Shown here in pieces: positions 16,940 through 25,084 of a stretch of 40,351 bases of DNA. The DNA is taken from NCBI GenBank assembly GCA_052144935.1, contig JBKQPR010000056.1, forward strand, positions 1-40,351, read 5' to 3'. Under the pieces are notes generated by a model that saw nothing but the letters and a program-made list of their open reading frames with translations, was not told where the DNA came from and did no database searches. This DNA is from JOPF133 sp052144935. Its GTDB lineage: Bacteria; Acidobacteriota; Terriglobia; Bryobacterales; Bryobacteraceae. A program made the translations under genes and the position numbers. Numbering within the stretch: position 1 is the first letter of the stretch; every line of letters begins with the position of its first letter.

Positions 16940-17216
16940 ATGGAGCTCCGCTGGACAGAAGAAGCGGCCGACGACCTGGGACACATCGCCGACTATTTAT
17001 TTGAGAACACACCAGGGCGTGCAGCCGAGCTCGTACGTGAAATTTTACGACGCCCCGTCCGCGCTGCCGACGTTCCCATACCGTGGGCGTCCGGGCAAGA
17101 AAGAGGGAACGCGCGAGATCGTGCTTTTTCCGCTTCCGTACATTGTGGTCTACCAGATCACCGGCGATGTCATCCATATTGCCCGTATCCTCCACGGCGC
17201 GCAGAAGTGGCCTTGA
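16940..17216 (+). pseudogene. ParE/RelE-type toxin, broken by a +1 frameshift
   Basis: The first part reads MELRWTEEAADDLGHIADYL... in one frame, and the remainder continues in the next frame as YDAPSALPTFPYRGRPGKKE through IVVYQITGDVIHIARILHG. Joined, they make a normal ~91-residue ParE toxin. The break lies in the T-run at 17043-17046: removing one T gives GAA ATT TAC GAC GCC, restoring the expected E-I-Y-D-A-P. ParE toxins poison DNA gyrase; RelE relatives cleave mRNA on the ribosome. Without correction the frame loses the conserved C-terminal strand-loop and should be inactive. A base-calling or assembly error in the homopolymer is the alternative. Confidence 0.87.
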
Positions 17217-17522
17217 CCATCGCGGTTCAAAACCCCTCTTTGTGGGGGAGCCTTCCCCGCTCCTCCATCCCCCCGGCGACCGGCCTCCTGGCCGGCCTTG
17301 CCGCGTGCGGACGAGGCGTCGGGGTGCGTTCTGGGCGGGCCCAGCGGGCACCCCCCAGCGGGCACCCCCAGCGGCCACCCCCGGAGTTGACCGCGCCCCA
17401 AACCCGCAGCTACAGGCCAGCCCCCGTCCTATCCCGATTCCCTGGCTCAAAAGAGCCGCCGCCGCATCTTCCGCAGTTTTACTATCATCAAAAGAGTACT
17501 TGCCTGAGCGGTATTAAACCCC
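17217..17522. other. 306-nt gene-free spacer with hairpin and tandem repeat
   Basis: No gene was recognised here. CCGGCC (17280-17285) pairs with GGCCGG (17290-17295) around TCCT. A 13-14-nt unit AGCGGGCACCCCC is repeated three times in tandem at 17343-17382, the last with one substitution. The antisense of the GGTGCCC...CTGGGCCCG repeat core occupies 17333-17352 and overlaps the tandem copies. No convincing -35/-10 pair or Shine-Dalgarno sequence was found before the permease start at 17523. Confidence 0.6.
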
Positions 17523-20500
17523 ATGTGGATTGTACGACTCGCCTTACGGCGTCCCTATACCTTCGTAGTCGTGGCCGTTCTGATCGCCATCCTGGGCGGC
17601 TCCGCGATCGTCACCATGCCGGTGGATATCTTTCCTTACATCGATATCCCGGTGGTCAGCATCGTGTGGAGCTACGCCGGCCTGGCGCCCGACGAAATGG
17701 AGAAGCGCATCGTCACCATCTTCGAGCGGGCCATGACCACCACCGTCAACGACATCGAGCATATCGAGTCGCAATCCTACAGTGGCGTTTCGGTGACGCG
17801 CGTGTACTTCCAGCCGAATGCCAAGGTGGAGGTTGCGCTCTCGCAGGTGACCGCCATTTGCCAGACTCTGCTGCGCATCTTCCCGCCCGGCACCACGCCT
17901 CCCAACATCCTCAAATACGATGCCTCCTCGGTGCCCATCCTGCAATTGGGCCTGGCCAGCAAAACTCTCAGCGAACAGGAGCTGTTCGACCTGGGCCTGA
18001 ACTTCATCCGCACCTCGCTGGCCACCATTCAGGGCGCCGCGGTGCCCTTGCCGTATGGCGGCAAGTTCCGCCAGGTGATGGTGGATCTCAACCCCGAAGC
18101 GATGTACGCCAAGCAGCTTTCGCCGGCGGATGTCTCGGGCGCCCTCGGCAATCAGAACCTCATCCTGCCGGCGGGCGACGCCAAGATCGGCGATAAGGAC
18201 TACCAGGTCAAAATCAACAGCAGCCCCCGCGTCCTGGAAGAGATGAACGGTATGCCGGTGAAGGTGGTGAACGGCGCCACCGTGTACGTCAGGGACGTGG
18301 CGCAAGTGCACGACGGCTACGCCGTGCAGACCAGCATCGTGCGCACCAACGGGTCGCGCGGCGCCCTCCTCACGGTGCTGCGCAACGGCAAAGCCTCCAC
18401 CCTGGCGGTGGTCAATAACGTCAAGGCCGCGCTACCCAGGATTCTGGCCGGCCTGCCCTCCTCGCTGGAAGTCCGCCAGTTGTTCGATCAATCCTTATTT
18501 GTGCGCGCGGCCATCGACGGCGTGGTGCGCGAGGCCATCACCGCCGCCTGCCTCACCGGCCTCATGATCCTGATCTTTCTGGGGAGTTGGCGCTCCACCG
18601 TGATCGTCTGCATTTCCATCCCGCTCTCGATCCTGGTCTCGCTGATCGTTCTCAACCTGATGGGCGAGACTATCAACGTGATGACCCTGGGCGGCCTGGC
18701 GCTCGCCGTCGGCATCCTGGTGGATGACGCCACCGTGGAACTTGAAAACACCCACCGCAACATGGCCATGAAGAAGCCTCTGGTGCGCGCGGTGCTGGAT
18801 GGCGCGCAGCAGATCGCCGCGCCGGCCTTCGTTTCCACGCTCTCCATCTGCATTGTTTTCGTTCCGGTGCTGCTGTTGACCGGCGCGGCTAAGTATCTCT
18901 TCACTCCGCTGGCCCTGGCGGTGGTGTTCGCGATGATGGCGTCGTATTTCCTCTCGCGCACCCTCATCCCCACCATGGTCCACTACATGCTGCGGCCGGA
19001 AGTGAAGCTCTACGCGCACGGGGAACACGGAGAGTCTGCCGGCGGCAAGGGGATCATCTGGCGCGCGCACTATGTCTTCAACCGCCGTTTCGAGCTGATG
19101 CGATCCTCCTACGCGTCGCTGCTCCACTGGTGCCTGGACCACCGCCTTCCGGTGCTGGCGGGGTTCGGCCTGTTCGTGGCGGCCTCTCTGACGCTGGCGG
19201 TCTTCATCGGCCGCGACTTTTTCCCGACGGTCGATTCCGGCCAGATGCGCCTGCACGCCCGCGCCCCTTCCGGCACACGCATCGAAAACACCGAGGCGCT
19301 CTTCGCCAGCATCGAAAACGAGATCCGCCAGGTGATTCCACCGCGCGAGATCGACACCATCATCGACAACATCGGGATCCCCTTTGGCGGCTTCAACCTG
19401 GCCTTCGGCGACAACCCCACCATAGGCAACGGCGATGGCGATATCCTGATTTCGCTGAAAGAAGGCGAGCACGGCTCCACGGCCGCGTATACCGACAGTC
19501 TCCGCAAGCGGCTGCACCAGAAGTTCCCCGATACGGTGTTCTTCTTCGAGGCCGCCAACATCACCAACCAGATTCTCAACTTCGGGCTGCCGGCGCCCAT
19601 CGACGTGCAAGTGGTGGGGCGCAGCGCGGCCGCCAATTACGGGATCGCGCAAGAAATCCAGCGGCGCGTGGCGCAAATCCCCGGCGCCGCCGACGTGCAC
19701 ATTCACCAGGTGGTCGATTACCCCGAAATCGATATCGATGTGGACCGCGACAAGGCCGGCCAGGTGGGCCTCACGCAGAAGGATGTCGGCAACAGCCTGC
19801 TGATTTCGCTCACCGGCAGCGGCCAGATCGCGCCCACACAGTGGCTGGACTGGCGCACCGGGGTCAGCTACTCGGTGGCCGTGCAGACGCCCCAATACCG
19901 CCTGGACAGCATGGAGGCGCTCCTGCGCACGCCCCTGGGCGCGCCCGTGAATGGCCTCAGCAGCAATACGGCCACTTCTCTGGCGGGGGTCGCCAACCCC
20001 AGCGATTCCGCCATCGGTGTGTCGCCCAACCAGTCCTCGCTGGCCTACGGCAATCCCGGCGCCGCCACCGCCGACCCGCAACTGCTTTCCAACCTGGCCC
20101 GCGTGCGCCGCGGCATCGCTCCCGAAATCGTCAACCACTATAATGTGCAGCCGGTCTTCGATGTGTACGCCAACGTGGACCGCCGCGACCTGGGATCGGT
20201 CGGTTCCGCCGTGGAGGCCATCGTCAAGGATGTCCAGCCCAAGCTGCCGCGCGGCACCACCATCGATCTGCGCGGCCAGGTAGCCACCATGGAAAGCTCC
20301 TTCTACCGCCTGGGGCTGGGCATGATCTTCGCGGTGGTGCTGGTTTACCTGCTGATGGCCATCAATTTCCAATCCTGGCTGGACCCTTTCATCATCCTGA
20401 TGGCCCTTCCGGGCGCCCTGGCGGGCATCGTGTGGATGCTGTTTCTCACTCAGACCACCTTCAGCGTGCCGTCTCTGATGGGCTCCATCATGTGCATCGG

Positions 20501-20873
20501 GGTGGCCACCGCCAACAGCATTCTGATGGTGGTGTTCGCCAACGACCAGCGCGAGGAAGGCATGGACTCCCGCTCGGCCGCGCTCTCCGCCGGCCACACG
20601 CGCATCCGCCCGGTCATCATGACCGCCAGCGCCATGATTATCGGCATGCTCCCGATGGCTTTGGGCCTGGGCGAGGGCGGCGAACAGAACGCTCCGCTGG
20701 GCCGCGCCGTGATCGGCGGCTTGCTGGTGGCTACCATCACCACGTTATTTGTGGTTCCATTGGTTTACAGTATGCTGCGTACGAAGCCGCCAGTGGATTA
20801 CGAACGCCGGATCGTGGAAGAGGAGCACGAATACTTGACCGACGACATGCTGCTTGGCGAGGACCTGCAATGA
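17523..20873 (+). CDS. RND efflux permease lacking the TM10 lysine
   Basis: This 1,116-residue permease has a full RND layout, starting MWIVRLALRRPYTFVVVAVL. TM4 carries D401-D402 (GILVDDATVELEN). TM10 reads CIGVATANSILMVVFAN, with Ala997 where AcrB has its proton-relay lysine K940. The rest is typical: FFPTVDSGQMRLHARAPSGT in the second periplasmic loop and PVIMTASAMIIGMLPMALGLGEG near TM11. It is about 75 residues longer than the other two permeases; part is a Ser/Ala/Gly/Asn-rich insert at about residues 810-850 (SNTATSLAGVANPSDS). The stop overlaps the adaptor start (ATGA). From memory this ATANS subtype is common in Acidobacteriota. Drug, solvent or lipid-like substrates are possible. 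Confidence 0.9.
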   Translation: MWIVRLALRRPYTFVVVAVLIAILGGSAIVTMPVDIFPYIDIPVVSIVWSYAGLAPDEMEKRIVTIFERAMTTTVNDIEHIESQSYSGVSVTRVYFQPNAKVEVALSQVTAICQTLLRIFPPGTTPPNILKYDASSVPILQLGLASKTLSEQELFDLGLNFIRTSLATIQGAAVPLPYGGKFRQVMVDLNPEAMYAKQLSPADVSGALGNQNLILPAGDAKIGDKDYQVKINSSPRVLEEMNGMPVKVVNGATVYVRDVAQVHDGYAVQTSIVRTNGSRGALLTVLRNGKASTLAVVNNVKAALPRILAGLPSSLEVRQLFDQSLFVRAAIDGVVREAITAACLTGLMILIFLGSWRSTVIVCISIPLSILVSLIVLNLMGETINVMTLGGLALAVGILVDDATVELENTHRNMAMKKPLVRAVLDGAQQIAAPAFVSTLSICIVFVPVLLLTGAAKYLFTPLALAVVFAMMASYFLSRTLIPTMVHYMLRPEVKLYAHGEHGESAGGKGIIWRAHYVFNRRFELMRSSYASLLHWCLDHRLPVLAGFGLFVAASLTLAVFIGRDFFPTVDSGQMRLHARAPSGTRIENTEALFASIENEIRQVIPPREIDTIIDNIGIPFGGFNLAFGDNPTIGNGDGDILISLKEGEHGSTAAYTDSLRKRLHQKFPDTVFFFEAANITNQILNFGLPAPIDVQVVGRSAAANYGIAQEIQRRVAQIPGAADVHIHQVVDYPEIDIDVDRDKAGQVGLTQKDVGNSLLISLTGSGQIAPTQWLDWRTGVSYSVAVQTPQYRLDSMEALLRTPLGAPVNGLSSNTATSLAGVANPSDSAIGVSPNQSSLAYGNPGAATADPQLLSNLARVRRGIAPEIVNHYNVQPVFDVYANVDRRDLGSVGSAVEAIVKDVQPKLPRGTTIDLRGQVATMESSFYRLGLGMIFAVVLVYLLMAINFQSWLDPFIILMALPGALAGIVWMLFLTQTTFSVPSLMGSIMCIGVATANSILMVVFANDQREEGMDSRSAALSAGHTRIRPVIMTASAMIIGMLPMALGLGEGGEQNAPLGRAVIGGLLVATITTLFVVPLVYSMLRTKPPVDYERRIVEEEHEYLTDDMLLGEDLQ

Positions 20874-22219
20874 ACGAGATCAACGCCCCCGAAGACCGGT
20901 TGCGGTCGGAAATCGAAGACCTTAAGCGCCAGTTGGAGGAACAGAAAAAGCTGGCGGCCGCCCATCCGCAGGCCCATGGGGAGCCGAAGCCGCCATCGTG
21001 GCGCACGCTCGTCCTGGTGCTGTTGCTGCTGGCGGCGTTGGGCGCTGCCGGCTATTACGCCGGATACGCGCCCCGCCAGCGGCGCGAGCTGATGCTGGCG
21101 GCCGAGACCAGGGACGCCATCCAGAGCCTGCCGGTGGTCAATGTGAAGAGTGTCGAGCGCGAGTCCGCGCAATCGAGCCTGGTGCTGCCGGGCAATATTC
21201 AGGCGGTCACGGAAGGCCCCGTGTTGGCGCGCAGCAGCGGATATATCCGCAAGCGCTACGTGGATATCGGCGACCGCGTGAAGGCCGGCCAGGTGCTGGT
21301 GGAAATCGAAGCCCCCGAACTCCCGCAGCAGATCAAGCAAGCCACTTCCGCCATCGACCAGGCCAACGCCACCGTGCAGCAGGCCGAAGCGGCGCTGTTG
21401 CAGGCGCGCGCCAATCTCGGCCTGGCGAAGGTAACCAACGAGCGCTGGAAGAATTTGCTGGCCAAAGGCGCGGTTTCGCGGCAGGATAGCGACACCTACG
21501 CGGCGCAGTACGAGGCCCAGCTTGCCAACGTGCAGGCCCTCGAGAAGGCCGTCTCGGCGGCCCGCAGCAATGTCTCCGCATTGGAGGCCAACCTGGGGCG
21601 GCTCAACGACCTGCTGGCTTACCAGACCGTGCGCGCTCCTTTCTATGGCGTCATCACCGTGCGCAACGTGGATGAAGGCGCGCTGGTGACCGAGGGCACT
21701 ACGCTGCTCTACCGCATCGCTCAGACGGACCGCCTGCGCACTTATCTCAACGTGCCGCAGAGCGATGCGCCGTCCGTGCGCGTGGGGCAGCGGGCCATTT
21801 TGCAAATCCCCGATCTTCCCGGCCGCAAATTCCCCGCGGCCGTAACCCGCACGGCCAACGCCCTCGATCCCTCCAGCCGCACCCTGCTGGTGGAAGTGCA
21901 GGCTCCCAATCCCGCCGGTGAGTTGATGCCCGGTATGTACGCGCAGGTCGACCTGGCGGTCCCCCGCAATACTCCGTCGCTAGTGATCCCTTCCGATACC
22001 CTGGTGGTGCGCAGCGATGGGCCGCAGGTGGCGGTGGTCGGACCGGATGGCCTGATCCACTTCACGCGGATCCGCTTGGGCCGCGATATGGGCGATCACC
22101 TGGAGGTCCTGGCCGGCCTCGAAGATGGCGTGCAACTGGCCGTCAATCCCGGCGACGATGTGCGCGAAGGTGTGCGCGTCAAGCCGGTGTTCGAGCCCAA
22201 GGCGCCCGCCAAGCAGTGA
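20870..22219 (+). CDS. RND membrane-fusion protein (HlyD/AcrA-like)
   Basis: This 449-residue adaptor starts at the ATG overlapping the permease stop, with GGCGAGGA just upstream. A cytoplasmic N-tail with a short coiled coil (RLRSEIEDLKRQLEEQKKL) precedes one membrane helix (LVLVLLLLAALGAAGYYAGY, about residues 48-67). Then follow the lipoyl half (ARSSGYIRKRYVDIGDRVKA), a long alpha-hairpin (about residues 145-245), the second lipoyl half (TVRAPFYGVITVRNVDEGAL), the beta-barrel (LRTYLNVPQSDAPSVRVGQ) and the membrane-proximal domain. It is anchored by a helix rather than by a lipid. It bridges the upstream permease and the downstream outer-membrane factor. Confidence 0.92.
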   Translation: MNEINAPEDRLRSEIEDLKRQLEEQKKLAAAHPQAHGEPKPPSWRTLVLVLLLLAALGAAGYYAGYAPRQRRELMLAAETRDAIQSLPVVNVKSVERESAQSSLVLPGNIQAVTEGPVLARSSGYIRKRYVDIGDRVKAGQVLVEIEAPELPQQIKQATSAIDQANATVQQAEAALLQARANLGLAKVTNERWKNLLAKGAVSRQDSDTYAAQYEAQLANVQALEKAVSAARSNVSALEANLGRLNDLLAYQTVRAPFYGVITVRNVDEGALVTEGTTLLYRIAQTDRLRTYLNVPQSDAPSVRVGQRAILQIPDLPGRKFPAAVTRTANALDPSSRTLLVEVQAPNPAGELMPGMYAQVDLAVPRNTPSLVIPSDTLVVRSDGPQVAVVGPDGLIHFTRIRLGRDMGDHLEVLAGLEDGVQLAVNPGDDVREGVRVKPVFEPKAPAKQ

Positions 22220-24246
22220 CGAAAGCTCTCACGATGCACAACTCAAGTCTCCGCATGATGCTAGCCCACCTCTCTCACAGCGTCGCGACCGAAAAGCGCC
22301 CACACGAGTGTAGGCGCTGCAGGCTGAGAGCCTGCGCCACGTTGCTGGCCGTGTGGCCAAGGCACTCGTGCCTGCCTCGCCGAGACTCGTCTCGGCGCTC
22401 GGTCTGCGCGCTTTTCCTAGCCCTCCTCCTCGTCTCGCCGGCAATGGCGCAGCAAAACGCCGCTCCCTCCGGCGCTCCGAAGATCGACACGCCGGTGAGT
22501 TTCGAAAACTCGGCTCGCGTGCACGAGTTGATTCGTGCGGGCAACCTGTACCTTTCGCTGGCCGACGCGCTGGCGCTGGCCATCGAGAACAACCTGGATA
22601 TCGAGCTGCAACGCTACGGTCTTCCGGCGGCCGACACCGACCTGCTGCGCGCCAAAGGCGGCGGCGTGGTGCGCGGCCTCAACTTCATTCTGGCCGAGAC
22701 CCCCGTGGGAGTCGGCGGGCCGCTCGCCCCCGTGGTGACCAATCCCGCCACCGCCCAGGGCACGCTGGGAACCTCGGTGGCCACCAATGCCCTGGAACTG
22801 GGCGTGTTGAGCGAGCCGCAGGACAATTACTCCATGCAGGGAACCGTCCTGCAGTCCGTCGGCTCCGCCATACCGATTTTCGATCCGGCGCTGGTCGGCC
22901 AGTTGAACTGGACCCACACGAGCGCCCCGCAAACCAGTTTCGCCACCTACCAAACCAACGCGCTAGTGTCCAATTTGACCACCGCGAATTTCGGCATCCA
23001 ACAAGGCTTCGTTTCCGGCGCGCAGGTGGGCTTGAATTTCGATAACAGCCATCAGAATTACAACGCCATCAACACCAGTTACTCGCCCTACAGCGCCTCC
23101 AGCCTGGGACTCACGGTCACCCAGCCGCTCCTGCGGGGCTTCGGCCCCAGCCTCAACCGCCGCTTCATTCGCATCGCCGTCAACCAGCGCCGGATGTCCA
23201 GCCTGCTCTTCCACCAGCAGGTGATCCTCACGGTCTATGGCGTGCTCCGGCTGTACACCGATTTCGTGGCGCTCTCCGAGGATGTCAAGGTCAAACAGGA
23301 GGCCGCTGCCCTGGCGGCCAAATTGTTCGAGGACGTGAAAGCGCAGGTGGACGAAGGCACCCTGGCGCAAGTGGAAATGACGCGCGCCAACGCCCAGGTG
23401 TTCTCCACCCGTCAGGACCTCATCAACGCGCGCGGCCTGGTGGAAGAGCAGGAGGCCATTCTGAAGAACCAGCTCACCCGCACCGGAAACGCCGACCCCG
23501 AAGTTCAGGCCGCTCATATCATTCCCACCGACACCCTGTCCATTCCCGACAAAGACGAGATCCGCCCCATGCAGGACCTGATTAACGAGGCGCTGTCCAA
23601 CCGTCCGGATCTCGGCCAGGCGCGTCTGCAGATCGATAATTCGCGCATCGGCCTGGCCGGCTCCCGCAACGCCACACTGCCCGAGGTGGATTTGGTGGGA
23701 GTCATGCAGAACAACGGTCTGGGCGGCGCGGCCACGCCGCTGCTGCCCTCCGGAGACACGGCGTTTGTGGGCGGTTACGGTTCGGCGCTCGAACAGGTGC
23801 TGGGGCGCAATTATCCCACCTACGGCATCGGTGTCCAGGTCACCCTGCCCATCCGCAACCGGATCGCGGAGGCCGACCTGGCGCGCGACGAAATCCAAGT
23901 GAAGCAATCCGAAATCCGCCTGCGGCAACTTCAGAACCAGGCCCGCCTGGAGGTGGAGGACGCCCTGATCGCCATGCGGAGGGCCCGCGCTTCCTCCGAA
24001 GCGGCAGTCGAGGCGCGCCGCCTGCAGCAGGAATCCCTGGACGCCGAGCAGGCCAAGTTCGAAGTGGGCGCATCCACCAGCTTTTTCGTGATCCAGTACG
24101 AGAGCCTGCTGGCGCAAGCCAAATCCACCGAGGTGGCCGCCAAGAGCTCCTGGGTGAAGGCCCGCGCGGCCTTGCAGCGCGCCATGGGGACCATCCTGGA
24201 CGAGAATCATATCTCGTTCGATAGCGCGCTCAAGGGCAAGATGTAA
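22216..24246 (+). CDS. TolC-like outer-membrane efflux protein with repeat-derived N-terminus
   Basis: This OMF protein of up to 676 residues has two outer-membrane efflux repeats. The first opens LYLSLADALALAIENNLDIE and the second LINEALSNRPDLGQARLQID, each with long coiled-coil helices such as QLQNQARLEVEDALIAMRRA. It forms the exit duct for the upstream pump. The signal peptide core is VCALFLALLLVSPAMA, yet every in-frame start lies far upstream: GTG 22216 (overlapping the adaptor stop), ATG 22234 or ATG 22255/22258. So 50-70 residues, rich in Arg and Cys (HECRRCRLRACATLL), precede the hydrophobic core. That stretch is encoded by a cluster of hairpin repeats. No start has a good Shine-Dalgarno sequence; the true start is uncertain. 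Confidence 0.88.
   Translation: MTKALTMHNSSLRMMLAHLSHSVATEKRPHECRRCRLRACATLLAVWPRHSCLPRRDSSRRSVCALFLALLLVSPAMAQQNAAPSGAPKIDTPVSFENSARVHELIRAGNLYLSLADALALAIENNLDIELQRYGLPAADTDLLRAKGGGVVRGLNFILAETPVGVGGPLAPVVTNPATAQGTLGTSVATNALELGVLSEPQDNYSMQGTVLQSVGSAIPIFDPALVGQLNWTHTSAPQTSFATYQTNALVSNLTTANFGIQQGFVSGAQVGLNFDNSHQNYNAINTSYSPYSASSLGLTVTQPLLRGFGPSLNRRFIRIAVNQRRMSSLLFHQQVILTVYGVLRLYTDFVALSEDVKVKQEAAALAAKLFEDVKAQVDEGTLAQVEMTRANAQVFSTRQDLINARGLVEEQEAILKNQLTRTGNADPEVQAAHIIPTDTLSIPDKDEIRPMQDLINEALSNRPDLGQARLQIDNSRIGLAGSRNATLPEVDLVGVMQNNGLGGAATPLLPSGDTAFVGGYGSALEQVLGRNYPTYGIGVQVTLPIRNRIAEADLARDEIQVKQSEIRLRQLQNQARLEVEDALIAMRRARASSEAAVEARRLQQESLDAEQAKFEVGASTSFFVIQYESLLAQAKSTEVAAKSSWVKARAALQRAMGTILDENHISFDSALKGKM
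22295..22397 (+). repeat. Cluster of five hairpin repeats inside the 5' end of the TolC-like gene
   Basis: Five inverted repeats follow one another: AGCGCC/GGCGCT with inner ACAC/GTGT (22295-22318), GCAGGCT/AGCCTGC (22319-22335), TGGCC/GGCCA (22346-22359), AGGCAC/GTGCCT (22360-22373) and CGCCGAGAC/GTCTCGGCG (22378-22397). The first, fourth and fifth share the core ACTCGT or its complement at the hairpin tip. This looks like a REP-like composite repeat that has landed in, or is being used as, coding sequence. Confidence 0.75.
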
Positions 24247-24306
24247 GTCCGGGGAGCCGGTGTGCCGATCTGGGTCCCCGACAGTGAGGTATCGTGCTTC
24301 TTGCGG

Positions 24307-24333
24307 GAAACCGCCCCGTTAGAGAGCGGTTTC
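24307..24333 (+). terminator. Hairpin after the efflux operon, possible terminator
   Basis: GAAACCGC (24307-24314) pairs perfectly with GCGGTTTC (24326-24333) around an 11-nt loop, 60 nt after the TolC-like stop. There is no T-tract, so rho-dependent ending or RNA stabilisation is as likely as intrinsic termination. Confidence 0.35.
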
Positions 24334-24403
24334 GGAATCGCGGTGGAACCTCGTCCGTGCCGCCACCCTGGCGCATGACGGGCTGCTGCCGATGGCGCTC
24401 GCT

Positions 24404-24991
24404 TCAGCCAGCGTTATCCCGATGCGCCACTACTTTCGCGTACAGCTCCCGGAGAGGCAGGGTGTACTGAATCGAGGTCAGCTCGATGGACCCATCCAAG
24501 CCGTTGGCCCCGATTAGCGACCAGGTTCCGTCCGTTTGCCGCCGGTATAGTTCGACGTCGTAGCTGTCCTGCGCGATGAACAGCAACTCCTGAAGCGAGG
24601 GCATGGCACGATACATCTTCGCCTTCTTCCCTCGGTCGTAATCCTCCGTGCTCGGCGAGAGGATCTCGACGATCAGGGCGGGATTGAGCAGCGTGTCGTC
24701 CTGCAATTCCAGAAACTGAGGCTCTCCGCAAACCACCGATAGGTCGGGGTAGGTATATAGGCCACTCGGAGCGGCCAGTACCCGCATGTGCGACGGAAAT
24801 GCCTCACACCTCTTTCCAGTCAGATGCCCCTCGATCAAAAAGACGAGCTGAGTGCCAATCCGGGCGTGCCAACGGCTGGCGCTCTCCATCGGGAACATTT
24901 CGCCGTTATAGTATTCGCTCCGGCACTCGGCTTTTCGATCGAGTTCGAGGTATTCCTCTGGGGTAATAAAGTGCCTGGGCAGTGTGGACAT
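24404..24991 (-). CDS. Uma2 family (DUF820) endonuclease-like protein
   Basis: This 195-residue protein matches the Uma2/DUF820 family of PD-(D/E)xK-fold proteins. It opens FITPEEYLELDRKAECRSEYYNGEMF, the family signature. The presumed catalytic residues are D83 (YPDLSVVCGE), E109 and K122/K123 within LIVEILSPSTEDYDRGKKAK. The family is greatly expanded in cyanobacteria and Acidobacteriota and often occurs as solitary genes. Nuclease activity is inferred from the fold rather than shown for most members. No transposase or restriction partner lies next to it. It is divergent from the sigma-factor gene, with 92 nt between them. Confidence 0.9.
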   Translation of the reverse strand: MSTLPRHFITPEEYLELDRKAECRSEYYNGEMFPMESASRWHARIGTQLVFLIEGHLTGKRCEAFPSHMRVLAAPSGLYTYPDLSVVCGEPQFLELQDDTLLNPALIVEILSPSTEDYDRGKKAKMYRAMPSLQELLFIAQDSYDVELYRRQTDGTWSLIGANGLDGSIELTSIQYTLPLRELYAKVVAHRDNAG

Positions 24992-25070
24992 GGGAGTCGC
25001 CTACCAATATCGCACAGGTCCGGCGCCGGCGTGCTCCCACCATCGCCACAATATTCCGCCCCCTGATTCG

Positions 25071-25084
25071 TCTACAACAGTAGA
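25071..25084. promoter_or_regulatory. Dyad TCTAC-AACA-GTAGA at the sigma-factor start
   Basis: The arms TCTAC (25071-25075) and GTAGA (25080-25084) form a perfect inverted repeat ending on the A of the ATG start codon. The layout TAC-N4-GTA resembles the TACA...TGTA operators of BlaI/MecI-type repressors, though that link is only by resemblance. Binding here would block translation start or early transcription. Confidence 0.4.

Noticed and set aside
17343..17382. CRISPR-like array
   Set aside because: Units are only 13-14 nt with no spacers, and no cas genes are present.
16940..18196. 418-codon frame starting as ParE and running into the permease
   Set aside because: Only the first ~35 residues are ParE-like; the rest is spacer DNA and an out-of-frame reading of the permease after the frameshift.
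18495..20597. 700-codon open frame on the minus strand inside the RND permease
   Set aside because: It is a shadow of a high-GC gene: rich in His, Gly, Arg and Asp without domain motifs, and fully covered by a clear permease on the other strand. The same applies to long antisense frames at 3579-4961, 5136-6881, 22963-24210, 31540-32904, 37273-38529 and 38635-40188.
24404..24991. Uma2-like gene as part of a defence island
   Set aside because: It stands alone, with no restriction, retron or transposase partner nearby, and the family is common as solitary genes.
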